A stretch of DNA of 64,000 nt from Achromobacter pestifer. Its GTDB lineage: Bacteria > Pseudomonadota > Gammaproteobacteria > Burkholderiales > Burkholderiaceae_B. The stretch covers positions 4,030,001 to 4,094,000 of the forward strand of contig NZ_CP053985.1 in NCBI RefSeq assembly GCF_013267355.1. The letters run 5' to 3'. The translations under genes were made by a program, and so were the position numbers. Positions 1-7,867 of this stretch are shown here, piece by piece. Positions within the stretch are counted from its first letter, which is position 1. Each line of letters opens with the position of its first letter. The notes beneath the pieces are model-generated. The model made no database searches. It saw only the letters and a program-made list of their open reading frames with translations, and was not told where the DNA came from.

Positions 1-915
1 GTGTTCCGTTGCCTGCAGGGCCTGGCGCTGGGCGGTTCGTGGGACGGCCTGCCTTCGCTGCTGGCCTTGAATGCGCCGCCCAATCGCCGCGGCTGGTATT
101 CGATGCTGGGCCAATTGGGCGCGCCCGTCGGCTTCATGGTGGCCAGCGCGCTGTTCCTGTTCCTGCATGTGACGCTGACCGAGGCCGATTTCCTGGAATG
201 GGGCTGGCGCTATCCCTTCTTCGTGGCGTTCGCGATCAACGTGGTGGCGTTGTTCGCGCGGTTGCGGCTGGTCGTGACCGAGGAATACACGCAGCTGCTG
301 GAAGAAGGCGAACTCGAACCGATCAGCATCACGAAGATGGTGCGCGAGCAAGGCTACAACCTGTTCATCGGCGCGTTCGCCGCGCTGGCGAGCTATGCCT
401 TGTTCCACCTGGTCACGGTGTTTCCGCTGTCCTGGATCGCGGTCAGCGCCACCCAGCAGATCCAGGATGTGCTGATCGTGCAGATCATCGGCGCCGTGCT
501 GGGCATTCTGGGCACCATTGCATCGGGCTGGTTGGCCGACCGCATCGGCCGGCGCACCACCTTGGGCCTGTTGGCCATGCTGATTGCCGTGTTCGCGCTG
601 TTCACGCCCTGGCTGCTGGGCGGAGGGCCGAAGGCGCAGGACGCGTTCATTCTGGTGGGCTTCGTGCTGCTTGGGCTGTCCTACGGCCAGGCTTCGGGCA
701 CCGTCACCGCGAACTTCACGCGCCGCTTCCGCTACACGGGCGCGGCGCTGACTTCCGACATGGCCTGGCTGATCGGCGCCGCGTTCGCGCCGCTGGTCGC
801 GCTGGGCCTGTCGGCACGCTTCGGGCTGGTGGCGGTCAGCATCTATCTGCTGTCCGGGGCGGCTTGCACGCTGTTGGCGCTGCGCATCAACAAGGTGCTG
901 GAAACGCGGGATTGA
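1..915 (+). CDS. MFS permease, metabolite:H+ symporter type (5' truncated)
   Basis: C-terminal part of a major facilitator superfamily permease of the ShiA/ProP-like group. The frame is already open at base 1 and starts inside a conserved stretch (RCLQGLALGG) that lies roughly 110-130 residues into family members, so the N-terminal third is outside the window. About eight hydrophobic helices remain. The second copy of the MFS loop motif is clear (GWLADRIGRR, residues 176-185 of the visible part). An inner-membrane proton-coupled importer of an organic acid or similar solute is expected; the substrate cannot be told. A strong terminator follows directly. Confidence 0.85.
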   Translation: MFRCLQGLALGGSWDGLPSLLALNAPPNRRGWYSMLGQLGAPVGFMVASALFLFLHVTLTEADFLEWGWRYPFFVAFAINVVALFARLRLVVTEEYTQLLEEGELEPISITKMVREQGYNLFIGAFAALASYALFHLVTVFPLSWIAVSATQQIQDVLIVQIIGAVLGILGTIASGWLADRIGRRTTLGLLAMLIAVFALFTPWLLGGGPKAQDAFILVGFVLLGLSYGQASGTVTANFTRRFRYTGAALTSDMAWLIGAAFAPLVALGLSARFGLVAVSIYLLSGAACTLLALRINKVLETRD

Positions 916-925
916 ATGGATGAAG

Positions 926-968
926 AAAGGCCACGCCCGCGGAATTCCCGCAGGCGTGGCCTTTTTTT
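926..968. terminator. Rho-independent terminator between convergent genes
   Basis: Perfect 12-bp stem: AAAGGCCACGCC at 926-937 pairs with GGCGTGGCCTTT from 953, followed by a T run to 968. The A run on the left arm gives a T tract on the minus strand too. It can therefore end both the MFS gene and the convergent minus-strand operon whose last gene stops at 988. Confidence 0.9.
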
Positions 969-987
969 GTGTTGCGCAGTGGCAGGG

Positions 988-2004
988 CTAACGCACCGGC
1001 CAGCCGTACATCAGGCCGCCATCGCGCCATTGCGCGTTCAATGCACGCGGCAATTTCATCGGGCTGCTCATGCCCAGGTTGCGTTCATAGCTTTCGCCGT
1101 AATTGCCCACTTGCTTGACGATGTTGTAGGCCCATTTGTCGTCCACGCCCATGTTGCGCCCCATGCCGGGCGTGACGCCCAGGATGCGCTGCACGTTCGG
1201 GCTGTTGGCCTTGAGCTGCGCGTCGACGTTTGACGAGGTGATGCCGAATTCCTCGGCCTCCAGCATCGCGTTCAGCGACCAGCGCACGATGTTGATCCAG
1301 TTGTCGTCGCCCTGGCGCACCATGGGCCCGAGCGGGCTTTTGGAGATGTTCTCGTCCAGGATCACATAGCTGTCGGGATTTTCCAGCGTCATGCGCGAGG
1401 CGGCCAGCTGCGATTTGTCGGAGGTGAAGGCGTCGCAGCGCCCGGCCGAGAAGGCGCGCACGATCTCGTCGTATTTCTCGATGACCACGGGCTTGAAGCG
1501 CAGCGACTGTGAACGGAACCAGTCGGCCAGATCGAGTTCGGTCACGGTTCCAGGCTGCACGCAGATCGTGGCGCCGTCCAGCTCGCGCAGCTTCTTGACG
1601 CCCAGTTTGTTCGACACCATCACGCCCTGGCTGTCGTAATAGTTGACCGCCACGCTCAGCAGGCCGAGCGTGGTGTCGCGCGCCATGGTGGGCGTAACGT
1701 TGCGGGTCAGCACGTCGACTTCGCCGGATTGCAGCGCGGTGAAGCGAGCCTGCGTCGTGAGCGGCGTCAGGCGGTATTTCGTCGCGTCATTGAACACCGT
1801 GGTCGCGATGGCGCGGCACATGTCCACGTCCAGGCCATGCCAGGCGCCTTTGCTGTCGGGGGCCGAGAAGCCCTGTATGCCGGTCGATACGCCGCATTGC
1901 AGGTAGCCCCGCTTGCGGACCGTGTCGAGCGTGGGGCCGGCGAGCGCCTGGCTGGATACGGCGGCCAGCGCCAGGGCGCAAAGGGCGAAGGTGCGTCGGT
2001 GCAT
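988..2004 (-). CDS. ABC transporter substrate-binding protein, general amino acid (AapJ-like)
   Basis: 338-residue periplasmic solute-binding protein of the AapJ/BztA type. A signal peptide ends at about residue 22 (SSQALA then GPTLDTV). The mature part opens with TVRKRGYLQCGV, typical of the polar amino-acid binding family, and the length equals that of AapJ. The ATG has a GGGAG ribosome site 7 nt upstream. It lies 52 bp downstream of the class III aminotransferase on the same strand. No permease or ATPase genes are adjacent, so it must work with a transporter encoded elsewhere or act as an orphan binder feeding the neighbouring amino-acid enzyme. Confidence 0.88.
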   Translation of the reverse strand: MHRRTFALCALALAAVSSQALAGPTLDTVRKRGYLQCGVSTGIQGFSAPDSKGAWHGLDVDMCRAIATTVFNDATKYRLTPLTTQARFTALQSGEVDVLTRNVTPTMARDTTLGLLSVAVNYYDSQGVMVSNKLGVKKLRELDGATICVQPGTVTELDLADWFRSQSLRFKPVVIEKYDEIVRAFSAGRCDAFTSDKSQLAASRMTLENPDSYVILDENISKSPLGPMVRQGDDNWINIVRWSLNAMLEAEEFGITSSNVDAQLKANSPNVQRILGVTPGMGRNMGVDDKWAYNIVKQVGNYGESYERNLGMSSPMKLPRALNAQWRDGGLMYGWPVR

Positions 2005-2056
2005 GTCGTTCTCCCGCCGGGCGGGCCGGCGCCGGGTGATTGCGGAAAAGGGGGCT

Positions 2057-3385
2057 TCAGGCGGCGCGCGCGGCCGGCTTGGCGATTTTGTCGAGGCTCT
2101 CCGTCAGGGCCTGATCCAGGATCGCAATGGCGCGGTCGATCTCGGCGTTGCTCACGGTCAAGGGCGGTGCGATGCGCCACACCGAGCCGCGTTCGGGGCG
2201 GCGGCGGATGTTCATGGATAGGCCCAGTTCGAAGCAGCGCTGCGTGGTCAGGGCGCCGAGCTGATGGAAGGGTTCGCGGGTGCCGCGGTCGCGCACCAGC
2301 TCCACGCCCAGCAGCAGTCCCAGGCCGCGCACGTCGCCGATGGCCTCATGGCGCTGCTGCAGCTCCAGCAGGCCGCGGCGCAGGTAGTCCCCCTGGCTGC
2401 GGGCGCGTTCTATCAGGCCTTCGCGCTGGATGGTATCCAGCACGGCCAGGCCCACGGTGGCGGGCAGCGGGTCGGAGACGTGGCTGGTGTAGAAGGTGAA
2501 GCCCTTTTCGTGCACGTCCTGCTCGATGGCGGGCGTAGTGATGGCGGCGGCCAGCGGCAGACCGCCGCCCAGCGTCTTGGATACGCTCATGATGTCGGGC
2601 GTGATGCCGAAGTACTCGGAGCCGCTGCGGTAGCCGATGCGGCCGAACGCGGTCTGCGCCTCGTCGAAGATCAGCAGCATGCCGCGCGCGTCGGCTGCCT
2701 GCCGCAGCGCTTGCATGTAGGACTTGGGCGGCACCAGCACGCCGCCCGCGCTGATGACGGGCTCGACGATGATGGCGGCCGGCCTGCCGGCGGAAGCCAT
2801 GTCGAACATCTTCAGGCCGATTTCCAGGCAGGCCAGGGCGGACTGCTCGGCGTCCATGCCGGCGATGTAGGGGCGGTAGGCATTGGGCTCCGGCATGACG
2901 TACACGCCGGCTGGGGGCACGCCGTAACCCTTGCGGTCACTGGCATAGGACACCGAGCCCGCGCCGCTGGTGACGCCGTGCCATGAGCCGCCGATGGCCA
3001 GGATTTCGAAGCCGCTCTTGTGCATCTTGGCCATGCGCAAGGCGATTTCGTTGCTCTCCGAGCCGGTGTTGACGAAGATCGATTTGCTCAGGCCGGCGGG
3101 CATCCAGTCGCGCGCGACGGTGGCCGCCAACTGGGCCACGGCCTCCGGAATCATGCCGCTGAAGAAATGAAAGGCGGTTTCGCCCGCCTTGTGCACGGCC
3201 TCCACGATGGCCGGATGGTTGTGGCCGATGGTGGCGCACATCTGGCCCGAGGTGAAATCCAGGATTTCGCGCCCGGTGTCGTCGCGCACGATGGCGCCCT
3301 TGGCGGACGTGAACAGGTTGGGGAAGGTATCGCCGCCGTAGCGTACGAGGTATTCGCGGGCGGCGGCGCGCAGGGTTTCATCCAT
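2057..3385 (-). CDS. dgdA: 2,2-dialkylglycine decarboxylase-like class III aminotransferase
   Basis: 442-residue PLP enzyme matching dialkylglycine decarboxylase through its length. From recalled family knowledge, residues important in the Burkholderia cepacia enzyme are present at nearly the same numbers: Gln48 (TSGQM), Ser76 (FFSGM), Trp135 (GSWHG), Asp241 (DEAQT), the PLP lysine Lys270 (SKTLGGG) and Arg404 (WRIAPPLT). The known reaction couples decarboxylation of 2,2-dialkylglycines such as 2-aminoisobutyrate to transamination of pyruvate. ATG at 3385 was chosen over an upstream in-frame start because GGAG lies 7 nt before it. It is divergent from a LysR gene, as dgdA is from dgdR. A related omega-aminotransferase specificity cannot be excluded. 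Confidence 0.8.
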   Translation of the reverse strand: MDETLRAAAREYLVRYGGDTFPNLFTSAKGAIVRDDTGREILDFTSGQMCATIGHNHPAIVEAVHKAGETAFHFFSGMIPEAVAQLAATVARDWMPAGLSKSIFVNTGSESNEIALRMAKMHKSGFEILAIGGSWHGVTSGAGSVSYASDRKGYGVPPAGVYVMPEPNAYRPYIAGMDAEQSALACLEIGLKMFDMASAGRPAAIIVEPVISAGGVLVPPKSYMQALRQAADARGMLLIFDEAQTAFGRIGYRSGSEYFGITPDIMSVSKTLGGGLPLAAAITTPAIEQDVHEKGFTFYTSHVSDPLPATVGLAVLDTIQREGLIERARSQGDYLRRGLLELQQRHEAIGDVRGLGLLLGVELVRDRGTREPFHQLGALTTQRCFELGLSMNIRRRPERGSVWRIAPPLTVSNAEIDRAIAILDQALTESLDKIAKPAARAA

Positions 3386-3474
3386 GTTTACACTCCGTGG
3401 CGTGTGGGCTCCAATGCGGAACCGATGGCCGCAGTGTCCGGCAGGGCGCGGACCTCGTCCAATGCGAACTAAGC

Positions 3475-3519
3475 ATGCGCGGCGATGCGCCGCGCGCATG
3501 GCCGATGCGCGTGGCGCAT
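3475..3519. promoter_or_regulatory. ATGCGC/GCGCAT repeat array, candidate LysR operator
   Basis: Five copies of one hexamer lie within 45 bp: ATGCGC at 3475, 3485 and 3505, and its reverse complement GCGCAT at 3494 and 3514. The unit ATGCGC-N3-GCGCAT is thus present twice in tandem with a 20-bp period, about two helical turns. It sits between the divergent dgdA-like and LysR genes and ends just before the LysR ribosome site (AAGGAG at 3525). An autoregulatory operator is the natural reading, though the array could also fold in the LysR mRNA leader. Confidence 0.5.
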
Positions 3520-3534
3520 GGCGCAAGGAGCACT

Positions 3535-4434
3535 ATGGATACCCGCTGGTTGCAGGACTTCATCACGCTGTCGGAAGTGCGCAATTTCACGCGCGCCGCC
3601 GAGGCGCGCAATCTGTCGCAGGCCGCGTTCAGCCGCCGCATCCAGAGCCTGGAGAACTGGGCGGGCGCGCGCCTGATCGACCGCACGGCGTTTCCCACCC
3701 AGCTCACCGAGGCGGGCGAGCGCTTTCGCGGCGCGGCGATGGAACTGATCAACCAGCTGGCCGAAGCGCGCGCCGGCATCGCGGGGGTGCCGGCGCAGAA
3801 CCAGCTGCGCCTGGCCACGTCCTATGCGCTGGCGACCGCGCACCTGCCGAAGTGGTGGCGGACCTGGAGCGAGGGCAGGCTGCTCAGCTGCAGCCTGCAG
3901 ACGGGCAACGTCCACGACACCGTGACGGCCTTTACCTCGGGAGCCGCGGATTTCCTGATCTGTTTCCATCAGGTCGCCCAGCCTTTGCCGTTGGACCCCG
4001 CGCGCTACGACTGCCTGACGCTAGGCCGTGAGCTGATCAGGCCGTACGCGGCGCGCACGCTGATCGAGCGCACGGGGCTGGACCTGCCCGGCACGGCGGC
4101 GAGCCCCGTGCCGCTGTTGATGTACTCGGCCAACGTCTACTTCGCGCGTCTGATCGACGCGGCGATTGACGGGGCCGCCGCGCCGCTGCATGGCGTACGC
4201 GTGTTCGAGGCCGAGATGTCGGACGTGCTGGGCGACATGGCGGCCCAGGAACTGGGCGTCGCCTGGCTGGCCGACAGCGCGCTGCAACGGCTGGCGTCCG
4301 CGGATCTGGTGCCGCTGGCCAACCGGCTATGGGACATCGAGGTGTCCATCCTGGCGTTCAAGGACCGAGCCGATTCGCGCCCCGCGGTGGACGCGATGTG
4401 GCAGCGGATGCGCGTGACCGCTCAGCCTGCGTAG
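3535..4434 (+). CDS. LysR-family regulator, DgdR position
   Basis: 299-residue LysR-type transcription factor. The N-terminal winged helix-turn-helix covers residues 1-60 (WLQDFITLSEVRNFTRAAEA, then SQAAFSRRIQSLENWAGARL), followed by a substrate-binding effector domain. ATG at 3535 was chosen over upstream in-frame starts because AAGGAG lies 4 nt before it and the LysR fold begins at once. It is divergent from the dialkylglycine-decarboxylase-like gene, the arrangement of dgdR and dgdA, so control of that gene and the linked binding protein is likely. Its 3' end overlaps the convergent hydrolase by 13 bp. Confidence 0.9.
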   Translation: MDTRWLQDFITLSEVRNFTRAAEARNLSQAAFSRRIQSLENWAGARLIDRTAFPTQLTEAGERFRGAAMELINQLAEARAGIAGVPAQNQLRLATSYALATAHLPKWWRTWSEGRLLSCSLQTGNVHDTVTAFTSGAADFLICFHQVAQPLPLDPARYDCLTLGRELIRPYAARTLIERTGLDLPGTAASPVPLLMYSANVYFARLIDAAIDGAAAPLHGVRVFEAEMSDVLGDMAAQELGVAWLADSALQRLASADLVPLANRLWDIEVSILAFKDRADSRPAVDAMWQRMRVTAQPA

Positions 4435-5465
4435 CCTTCCAGCACGTTGGCGACGTTGATGCCCACGTCCGCGACGGCGTAGCCGCCTTCCATCGTGAAC
4501 ACCGTCGGCAGGCCCAGGCCTGCCAGCAGCCGGCCCAGGCGCAGGTAGTCGGCGCTCTTGAGCTGGAACTTGGAGATGGGATCGCCCTCGTAGGTGTCGA
4601 CACCCAGCGCGATCACCACCGCGTCTGCCTTGAAAGCGCGCACGGCGGCGAGTCCTTGTTCCAGCGCCTGCGTCCAGGCCGCAAAGCCGGTGCCGGCAGG
4701 CAGCGGCAGGTTCAGGTTGGCGTCCAGGCCCGCGCCGGCGCCGCGCTCATCGGCGTAGCCCAGGTAGAAGGGGTACTCGGTGGTCGGGTCGCCGTGCACC
4801 GACACGGTCAGGACGTCGGCGCGTTCGTAGAAAATGCTCTGCGTGCCGTTGCCGTGGTGGTAGTCCACGTCGACGATGGCGACGCGCTCGGCGCCGGCGT
4901 CGCGCAGCGCTTGCGCGGCCAGCGCCGCGTTGTTCAGAAAGCAGTACCCGCCGAAGAAGTCGGCGCCCGCATGGTGGCCGGGCGGGCGCGTGAGCGCCAT
5001 GGCGACACGAGGGCCGCCCGCCGCGGATACCGCGCGCGCGGCGTCGATGGCGCAGGCGGCGCCTGCAGTGGCGGCTTCCCAGGTGCCGGCAGTCAGCGGG
5101 CAACCGCTGTCGAACGAGAACAGGCCGACCCGCGCGGCGAAGTTTGTCGGTTCGATGTCGTGGCGGAATCCGCGCACGGGCCAGACCGAAGGCAGGATGT
5201 CCAGTCCGGCGTTGGACGGATCCAGGGCCACCCAGTCGCGCCAGGCGGCTTCCAGGAAATCCACGTAGCGCGGGGTGTGCACGCGCTTGACCAGGTCCAG
5301 GTCGGCCGCCGACGGGGTGCGCAGTTCTCCGATGCCGCGCTGGCGCAGCGCTTCCAGCACGAACTCCAGGCGCGCCGGGGTTTCGTGGCAGGGCACCAGC
5401 TTGCCGCGGAACATCTCCTGTCGGCCAGCATGCTTTTCATGGACAGGGTTGTGGAAGATCAGCAC
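4422..5465 (-). CDS. Histone deacetylase / acetylpolyamine amidohydrolase family protein
   Basis: 347-residue zinc hydrolase of the arginase/deacetylase fold. Visible are the tandem histidines (PPGHHAG, His164-165), the metal motif DVDYHHGNGTQ (ligands Asp201 and His203) and a later GVDTYEGDP carrying the third ligand Asp. The start region FHNPVHEKHAGRQEMFRG with LVPCHETPAR is typical of bacterial acetylpolyamine amidohydrolases, so deacetylation of an acetylated amine is more likely than of a histone. I chose GTG at 5465, preceded by GAGGA, because homologues begin at this point. A TTG at 5510 would add 15 unconserved residues. Confidence 0.88.
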   Translation of the reverse strand: MLIFHNPVHEKHAGRQEMFRGKLVPCHETPARLEFVLEALRQRGIGELRTPSAADLDLVKRVHTPRYVDFLEAAWRDWVALDPSNAGLDILPSVWPVRGFRHDIEPTNFAARVGLFSFDSGCPLTAGTWEAATAGAACAIDAARAVSAAGGPRVAMALTRPPGHHAGADFFGGYCFLNNAALAAQALRDAGAERVAIVDVDYHHGNGTQSIFYERADVLTVSVHGDPTTEYPFYLGYADERGAGAGLDANLNLPLPAGTGFAAWTQALEQGLAAVRAFKADAVVIALGVDTYEGDPISKFQLKSADYLRLGRLLAGLGLPTVFTMEGGYAVADVGINVANVLEGYAG

Positions 5466-5573
5466 GGCGGGGGTGTCCTCGGACGTAGAGCCTGGCAGGC
5501 GGAAGCGCAACTATAGCGGCCGTGGTGCTTGCGGCGCCATGGCGGGCGGCGGATGCGCGACGCAGGGACGGGT

Positions 5574-6155
5574 TCAACGGCCAGGCCGCGCCGCGCATTT
5601 TCCGCCCTGGGCGCCGGGATGCGGAATCTTGCGCTCCGATTCGCCCTCGCGCCGCGTCCAGGAAATGACGCGCGCCGAGCCGTCCGGGCACACCCGGTAC
5701 TGCTCGAAGCCATAGGTGTCGGCGCTATAACGACAGGCCACGGAGATGATGGGTTGGGCCGCATCGAACCCGGGATTGACGAAGCCACGGCAGGGGCTGG
5801 CCGCCGCATCGGGATGCGGGATCTCCTGGTAGCGCCCGTCCTTGGGGCGGTAGAGGAAGATGCGCGAAATCGCTTGAGTGCTCCCGCCGGTCTGACCGAT
5901 GACGAAGTCGCGGTAGCCGTCATGGTCCACGTCCACATCCAGGAACTGGTCGACTTCCTCGTCGTCGCCGATGTCCGCGATTGCCTGAGTGGACCCGTCG
6001 CCCACGCGCGCGCTCAGGCGCTGCTGCGGCAGTTCGGTAACGGTCACCACCGCGGCCAGGCCGGGCTGGATCGCATAGGGGTAATCGCGTGCGGCGGCGT
6101 GGTGGCTCAACGCGGACAGGGCGGCCAGCGCCGCCACGGGCAGGAATGCTCTCAT
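5574..6155 (-). CDS. Exported protein with FG-GAP/XAC2610-like domain
   Basis: 193 residues with a cleavable signal peptide (MRAFLPVAALAALSALSHHAAA). The mature part carries a calcium-loop-like stretch DVDVDHDGYRDFVIG, as in FG-GAP and XAC2610-type secreted proteins, and two cysteines that may form a disulfide (SPCRGF, VACRYS). ATG at 6155 has GGAGG 8 nt upstream; longer in-frame starts lack a signal sequence at the N-terminus. Periplasmic or secreted location is inferred. Function is unknown, and no partner is evident among its neighbours. Confidence 0.75.
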   Translation of the reverse strand: MRAFLPVAALAALSALSHHAAARDYPYAIQPGLAAVVTVTELPQQRLSARVGDGSTQAIADIGDDEEVDQFLDVDVDHDGYRDFVIGQTGGSTQAISRIFLYRPKDGRYQEIPHPDAAASPCRGFVNPGFDAAQPIISVACRYSADTYGFEQYRVCPDGSARVISWTRREGESERKIPHPGAQGGKCAARPGR

Positions 6156-6228
6156 GCGGGCGCCCTCCGCGCCGTCGGTTTGGTGAGGCATTATGCCGCA
6201 GCGGCTTGCGGGGAAACCAGGACTTGCT

Positions 6229-6242
6229 GCCCGACGTCGGGC
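6229..6242. promoter_or_regulatory. 14-bp perfect palindrome between divergent genes
   Basis: GCCCGACGTCGGGC is a perfect uninterrupted palindrome. It lies in the 146-bp interval between the minus-strand exported protein (start 6155) and the plus-strand CxC protein (start 6302). A TAGAAT element that could serve as a -10 for the latter lies at 6255. A dimeric repressor site is possible, but GC-rich palindromes also arise by chance. Confidence 0.3.
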
Positions 6243-6301
6243 GGGGGATCCTGGGTAGAATTCCAAGATACGCAAGATTGCAGCGAAGCGCTCTGCCCGC
6301 C

Positions 6302-6703
6302 ATGAATTTTCCGTTCCCTATCCGCCAAGAATGCCCGCCGGGCGCCTGCGTGTGCGACCGCGACCGGCTGTTGGCCAATCCGGCCGCGGACGCGCGCGTG
6401 CTGCGGCTGACCAAGGAAGAGGAAAAGCGCCTGGTGGCGCGGCTGGAGAACATCACCAGCCTGGAAGACCTGCGCGCCATGCAGGGACGCATCCATGCGC
6501 AGCTGGGCATCGTGATCCACATCACGCCGAGCGAAAACGAGGTGCGCACGTCGCGTGGCATCGCGATCCAGCTGGAGGATCAGCTCGGGCTGTGCCGCAA
6601 GACCCGCACGGCAATTCCCGCCGCCATCCGCCGCGGCTTCGACAACCGGCCCGAGATCGTCTATGCGCTCTTGAACGAGCGCGACCTGCTTAGCGGCACC
6701 TGA
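6302..6703 (+). CDS. Conserved hypothetical protein with N-terminal CxC motif
   Basis: 133 residues, no signal peptide, no membrane segment. It begins MNFPFPIRQECPPGACVCDRD, with Cys11, Cys16 and Cys18 closely spaced, and later has a lone Cys in GLCRKTR. The middle is charged and probably helical (LTKEEEKRLVARLENITS). The cysteine cluster suggests metal or redox chemistry, but I do not recognise a named family with certainty and assign no function. The ATG at 6302 has only a weak ribosome site. The gene is convergent with the next, 6 bp apart. Confidence 0.75.
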   Translation: MNFPFPIRQECPPGACVCDRDRLLANPAADARVLRLTKEEEKRLVARLENITSLEDLRAMQGRIHAQLGIVIHITPSENEVRTSRGIAIQLEDQLGLCRKTRTAIPAAIRRGFDNRPEIVYALLNERDLLSGT

Positions 6704-6709
6704 GCACGC

Positions 6710-7330
6710 TCAGGATCTCCTGGCTGCGCCGCAAGGCGCCAGCGGCACGACGTCGGCAGGCGTGCGTCCCGCGTCCGGCCGCGTCGGATCCCGTTTCTTG
6801 CCCGGGGTGACGGGGTAGATCAGCAGCACGGCGCTGCCGGCTTCCAGCTTGGGATCCTGCTTGGTGCCATAGGCCACCGTCCAGCCGCGCACGGCCAGCG
6901 GCGCCAGGGTGTATTGCAGGGCAGAGCCTGGCGAAACGTGCGCCACCTTGCCGGCGAACAGGTCCTGTTGATGCGTTTCCGCGCCGTTGGCGGTGACATA
7001 GGTGGCGATGCTGACCAGCGCGGCGCCATTGCCGGGGCGTCCCAATACCGCGGTCTTGTACTTGCCGGGAGGGATGTCGGTCAGGTTGACGATGAGCGGA
7101 CCGGCCGCCTGGCCGCTGGAATCCAGGCTGACGCCGTGGACTTCGGCGCGGGCCAGGGGCGCGGTTCCGCTGTTGCGCACGCGCACGCTGTATTCCCCGG
7201 AAGTGCCCGTGACCGTGCAGACTTCGACGCCGTAGGCGGCGCGCACGGGATGCGCCTGCGCTGCCGTGGCGGCCATGGCCAGCAGGGCCGCCAGGAACAG
7301 CTTGGGGGCAGGGGAATGGACGGTGGGCAC
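6710..7330 (-). CDS. Exported hypothetical protein
   Basis: 206 residues. A signal peptide ends near residue 26 (AATAAQA then HPVRAAYG). The mature region reads as beta-rich (EYSVRVRNSGTAPLARAEV, GPLIVNLTDIPPGKYKTAVL), like an Ig-fold or CARDB-type domain, and ends in a basic proline-rich tail. The GTG start at 7330 is supported by AGAGGAG 7 nt upstream. A periplasmic or surface role is inferred from the signal sequence only; the substrate and partners are unknown. Confidence 0.72.
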   Translation of the reverse strand: MPTVHSPAPKLFLAALLAMAATAAQAHPVRAAYGVEVCTVTGTSGEYSVRVRNSGTAPLARAEVHGVSLDSSGQAAGPLIVNLTDIPPGKYKTAVLGRPGNGAALVSIATYVTANGAETHQQDLFAGKVAHVSPGSALQYTLAPLAVRGWTVAYGTKQDPKLEAGSAVLLIYPVTPGKKRDPTRPDAGRTPADVVPLAPCGAARRS

Positions 7331-7384
7331 GGCACGCTCCTCTTGTAAGGGGCAGCGCGCCGGGTTGCCGCGTTGCCTGCCCTA

Positions 7385-7783
7385 TTACACCACTTGGCGG
7401 CCGGGCGCCGCGGCTTGCTCGCGCTTGCCGGCTAGCCAGTGGAGGATCAGCGCCAGCACCAGCAGGCCGACGATGATGAAGCCCCAGAAGATCCAGGCCA
7501 GCACCGAGATCAGCGTGCCGAGGCTGCCGGCGAAGGGCAGCATCTGGTTCAGGCCCTGCGCGGCCCAGACCAGGCCTCCTTGCAGCGTCTGCAGCCAGGC
7601 GGGGTCGACCCAGGCCGCCGCCCAGGCGGGCGGGACCCATTGCGACGTGTCCAGCGCCGTGCCGGGCACCTGGGTCGTGGCGATGGTCGACAGGACCCAG
7701 TTGGTCAGCTGCAGCGTCAGCGCAACCAGCCCGGTCCAGAGTGCTGCAAGCACGGCGAAAGCGAGCCAGATGATCTTTTTCAT
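7385..7783 (-). CDS. Small integral membrane protein
   Basis: 132 residues with two clear hydrophobic helices, one at the N-terminus (MKKIIWLAFAVLAALWTGLV) and one near the C-terminus (VLAWIFWGFIIVGLLVLALI). Between them lies a tryptophan-rich stretch that may be amphipathic (PPAWAAAWVDPAWLQTLQ). ATG at 7783 starts directly with a membrane segment; a longer frame exists upstream but adds a charged unconserved leader. No known family recognised. It lies 54 bp upstream of the exported protein gene on the same strand and may be co-transcribed with it. Confidence 0.72.
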   Translation of the reverse strand: MKKIIWLAFAVLAALWTGLVALTLQLTNWVLSTIATTQVPGTALDTSQWVPPAWAAAWVDPAWLQTLQGGLVWAAQGLNQMLPFAGSLGTLISVLAWIFWGFIIVGLLVLALILHWLAGKREQAAAPGRQVV

Positions 7784-7867
7784 TGAGGTGGTACTCCGAT
7801 GTTTCAAAAGAGGGTCCACGATAAAGCGGATTTTATTTCTGAAAAACCAGCGTGGTTGTGACAAACA

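Noticed and set aside
5466..5510. Upstream TTG start for the deacetylase-like protein
   Set aside because: It adds residues with no family match, while the GTG at 5465 begins at the conserved LIFHNP and has GAGGA before it.
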